DNA of 64,000 nt from NCBI RefSeq assembly GCF_004345645.1, contig NZ_SLWS01000008.1, forward strand, positions 62,001 to 126,000, read 5' to 3'. The notes under the pieces are model-generated. The model was not told the DNA's origin, searched no databases, and saw only the letters and a list, made by a program, of their open reading frames with translations. Positions 61,861-64,000 of the stretch are shown piece by piece (the stretch's first letter is position 1; each line of letters starts with the position of its first letter). Source of the DNA: Actinocrispum wychmicini. Lineage in GTDB: Bacteria; Actinomycetota; Actinomycetes; Mycobacteriales; Pseudonocardiaceae. Position numbers and translations under genes: made by a program.

Positions 61861-63690
61861 ATGCTCGGCGCCGGGGAGGCGGACGTGGTGAACCGCGCCT
61901 GCGAACTGCTCGTGCCCGGCTCGGCCGCTGTGCGCCCGGACCGCTATCTCGCCTCGGTTCTGCCTGCCCTGTCCAGGGCTGAGGAAGACGCGGTCCGTTC
62001 GGCGATCGGCGTGCTGGCCGGTGTCACGGACACGTTCGCGATGGCCCGCCTGGCCGGCGGCGCCGCGTTCGACCGGCTGCGCCGGGTCGCGATCGAGGCG
62101 TTCTACGGCGACTACGCGCCACCCGAGCACCCCGGGCCGACCGGCCACGAGGTGATCGGGTTCGCGCCGCCGCAGGCTGTCCGGGTGCGCAAGGACTGGC
62201 GGTTCCTCTCCGAGCCGTCGGGCACGCCCGGCCCGTGGGACCGGTACTCACCCGCCGGTCCCGACCGGGCCGACGTGATCGTCGTCGGGTCCGGCGCGGG
62301 CGGCGGGGTGATCGCCGCCGACCTCGCCGCCCGTGGGCTGGACGTGCTCCTGCTGGAGGCGGGCGGGTACGAGCCGGCTGCCGCGCACACCCGGTTCGAA
62401 CTGGAGGCCAGGCGCCGGCTCTGGTGGCCGCCGCGCACGGCGTCCACATCGGACGATCAGGGCATCGCCCTGATGGCCGGGCGGTGCGTCGGCGGATCGA
62501 CGGTGACCGACGCCAAGGTGGCCATGCGCGCGCCGGACTGCGACATCGCCAGGTTCCACGCGCGGACCGGGTTGCGCGGCGAGCGCGGACCGTTCGCGCT
62601 GGCAGACCTCGAACCGTGGTACGAGCGGATCGAACAGCGGCTCGGGGTGCGCGAACGATCCGACTGGACATCCAGCGTCTACCAGGTGGAGAAGGGATTC
62701 GTGAGCCTGGGCGCGACACTGTGCCCGACCCGGTCGCACACCGACCACAACTGTACGCGCTGCGGCTCGTGCCCGCAGGGCTGTCCCACCAACGCCGGAA
62801 AGTCGACGCTGAACACGTTCCTCGCGCCCGCTTTGGCCGCCGGGCTCCGGTTGCGCACCCGGCACGTCGTGCAACAGGTGATCGTGGACAAGTCCGGTGC
62901 CCGGCCGCGCGTCACCGGGGTGGCTTACCGGCACAACGGACGTGACGGCGTGTTGCGGGCACCGGTCGTCGTGCTCGCCGCCGGGGCGCTGAACACACCA
63001 CAGATCTTGTTGCGTACACAGGAGAACACCGGTATCGACACGCCGTCGTCGCGGCTGGTCGGGCGGACGCTCGGGCTGCACCCGGCGCGGATCGTGTACG
63101 GCCGGTTCACCGAACCGCAGGACTGCCACCAGTCCTACCCGCTGACCGCGCACTGCCTCGACCACCAGCAGGACTTCGTCGTGGCGGCGACCACGATCCA
63201 GGACCCGGTCGGGTTCGCGGAGAGTCTGGTGGACGAGGCGAACCGGCCGATGTGGGGGCGCCGGCTGGTCGACACCGCCGCCCAGTACCGGCACTGGGCC
63301 GGCCTGCTCGTGATGGCGACCGACGAGAACACCGCCCAGATCGACCTCGGCGTCGGCGACGAGGTCGTGGTGAGCAAACGGTTCTCGTTCGCCGAGCAGC
63401 ACAGGCTCGACGACGCGTTGGCGTTCGGTATCGCCGTGCTGCACGCGGCCGGGGCACACGAAGTTGTCTGGAGTGGACTGTCCACAACGCATATGCAAGG
63501 GAGCGCGCCCATGGGCGACGAACCCACGCGATCCGTCGTCGACGCGCACGGGCGGTCACACGACGTCGACGGACTGTACGTCGGTGACGGATCACTCGTC
63601 CCGGCGTCCCTGTCGGTCGACCCGTCCCTCACTATCATGGCGTTGGCTGCGAGGGTCGCCGCCCACATCGCCGAGGAGTTCGCCAGGTGA
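61861..63690 (+). CDS. GMC-family oxidoreductase with N-terminal subunit-3-like extension
   Basis: This 609-residue protein starts at ATG 61861, with GAAGGGGG at good distance (GTG 61855 is less likely). Residues 1-130 resemble gluconate 2-dehydrogenase subunit 3 (helical), fused ahead of the FAD domain. The FAD loop is VVGSGAGGG. A Cys cluster CTRCGSCPQGC recalls the segment in bacterial alcohol and sorbose dehydrogenases. The active-site His lies in STTHMQGSAPMG, and GLYVGDGS closes the fold. It probably oxidises a hydroxyl group. The stop overlaps the next start as GTGA. Confidence 0.88.
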   Translation: MLGAGEADVVNRACELLVPGSAAVRPDRYLASVLPALSRAEEDAVRSAIGVLAGVTDTFAMARLAGGAAFDRLRRVAIEAFYGDYAPPEHPGPTGHEVIGFAPPQAVRVRKDWRFLSEPSGTPGPWDRYSPAGPDRADVIVVGSGAGGGVIAADLAARGLDVLLLEAGGYEPAAAHTRFELEARRRLWWPPRTASTSDDQGIALMAGRCVGGSTVTDAKVAMRAPDCDIARFHARTGLRGERGPFALADLEPWYERIEQRLGVRERSDWTSSVYQVEKGFVSLGATLCPTRSHTDHNCTRCGSCPQGCPTNAGKSTLNTFLAPALAAGLRLRTRHVVQQVIVDKSGARPRVTGVAYRHNGRDGVLRAPVVVLAAGALNTPQILLRTQENTGIDTPSSRLVGRTLGLHPARIVYGRFTEPQDCHQSYPLTAHCLDHQQDFVVAATTIQDPVGFAESLVDEANRPMWGRRLVDTAAQYRHWAGLLVMATDENTAQIDLGVGDEVVVSKRFSFAEQHRLDDALAFGIAVLHAAGAHEVVWSGLSTTHMQGSAPMGDEPTRSVVDAHGRSHDVDGLYVGDGSLVPASLSVDPSLTIMALAARVAAHIAEEFAR

Positions 63691-64000
63691 AGCCCATCGA
63701 CGCAGTCCTGCACATCCTTCGCGAGGAAGGAGTTGACCGGGTCTTCGGGAATCCGGGCACCACCGAGCTTCCGCTGATCGACGCGCTGGCCGGAGTGTCC
63801 GATATGGACTATATGCTGGCGGTGCACGAGCTGACCGCGGTCTCGATGGCCGACGGATACGCCCGCGCGACCCGACGCCCGTCGTTCGTCAACCTGCATG
63901 TCGCGGCCGGCGTGGCGAACGGCTTGCTCGGGATGCTGGACGCGTTGCGCTCGCGGACGCCGATGGTGATCACGGCGGGCCAACAGGATCGTCGGCACCT
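63687..64000 (+). CDS. Benzoylformate decarboxylase-like ThDP enzyme (partial, N-terminal)
   Basis: The first 104 residues are visible before the window ends. FGNPGTTELPLIDAL, the ThDP-activating Glu in AVHELTAVSMADGYA, NLHVAAGVANGL with the His that serves catalysis in benzoylformate decarboxylase, and TPMVITAGQQDRRHL identify this branch of ThDP enzymes. Such enzymes split 2-oxo acids to aldehydes. With SDR and GMC in front, a mandelate/benzoylformate-like or related 2-hydroxy-acid route is plausible but unproven. It starts at GTG overlapping the GMC stop. Confidence 0.85.
   Translation, partial: MKPIDAVLHILREEGVDRVFGNPGTTELPLIDALAGVSDMDYMLAVHELTAVSMADGYARATRRPSFVNLHVAAGVANGLLGMLDALRSRTPMVITAGQQDRRH

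Overview
The window is high-GC actinobacterial DNA. GTG starts are frequent, stops and starts overlap as ATGA, two-component regulators are numerous, and a complete-looking part of a type VII (ESX) secretion locus is present. The gene content (SARP regulators, ESX genes of the EccC/EccE/mycosin type, a transglutaminase/DUF58/MoxR operon) and the recurring coding word GTCCAC(A/T)GTGGAC suggest the family Pseudonocardiaceae; that placement is inference.

Layout. 1-6.5 kb: end of an unknown gene, then a leftward four-gene operon (FN3/propeller membrane protein, MoxR ATPase, DUF58, transglutaminase-like protein). 6.7-35.7 kb: a type VII secretion and effector region. It holds eccE, an EccA-like ATPase fused to a beta-helix, a SARP-LuxR fusion regulator, two paralogous OmpR regulators with one histidine kinase, an ESX toxin operon, a mycosin protease, an Esx-like pair, eccC, and four secreted-substrate-like genes. 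The toxin operon consists of a YbaB-like gene, a small gene, a 3014-residue polymorphic toxin, an Imm35-like immunity gene and a membrane protein. eccB and eccD are not in the window. 35.7-41.6 kb: a possibly leaderless acetyltransferase gene, an IS1182-type element with long inverted ends and a nested palindrome, a TPR protein and a secreted propeller protein. 41-57 kb: mostly housekeeping or accessory genes (fused aminodeoxychorismate synthase, LuxR and SARP regulators, hydrolase, DUF1905, TIGR03084-type protein). These include a three-gene module starting with a metalloprotease that carries an N-terminus like those of contractile-injection-associated proteins, and an MFS/LysR pair. 57-64 kb: a phosphotransferase remnant, a sugar ABC transporter operon, and divergently an SDR, a GMC oxidoreductase and a benzoylformate-decarboxylase-like gene that runs off the end.

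The most striking object is the giant toxin (16210-25254). It contains three papain-fold glutamine-deamidase-like domains with complete Cys/His/Asp sets at nearly constant spacing. A fourth has Trp in the Cys position, and there is also a PD-(D/E)XK nuclease-like segment. It appears as one polypeptide with an ESX-type N-terminal helical domain, next to an Imm35/YrhB-like immunity gene. I read it as a multi-warhead ESX-delivered effector.
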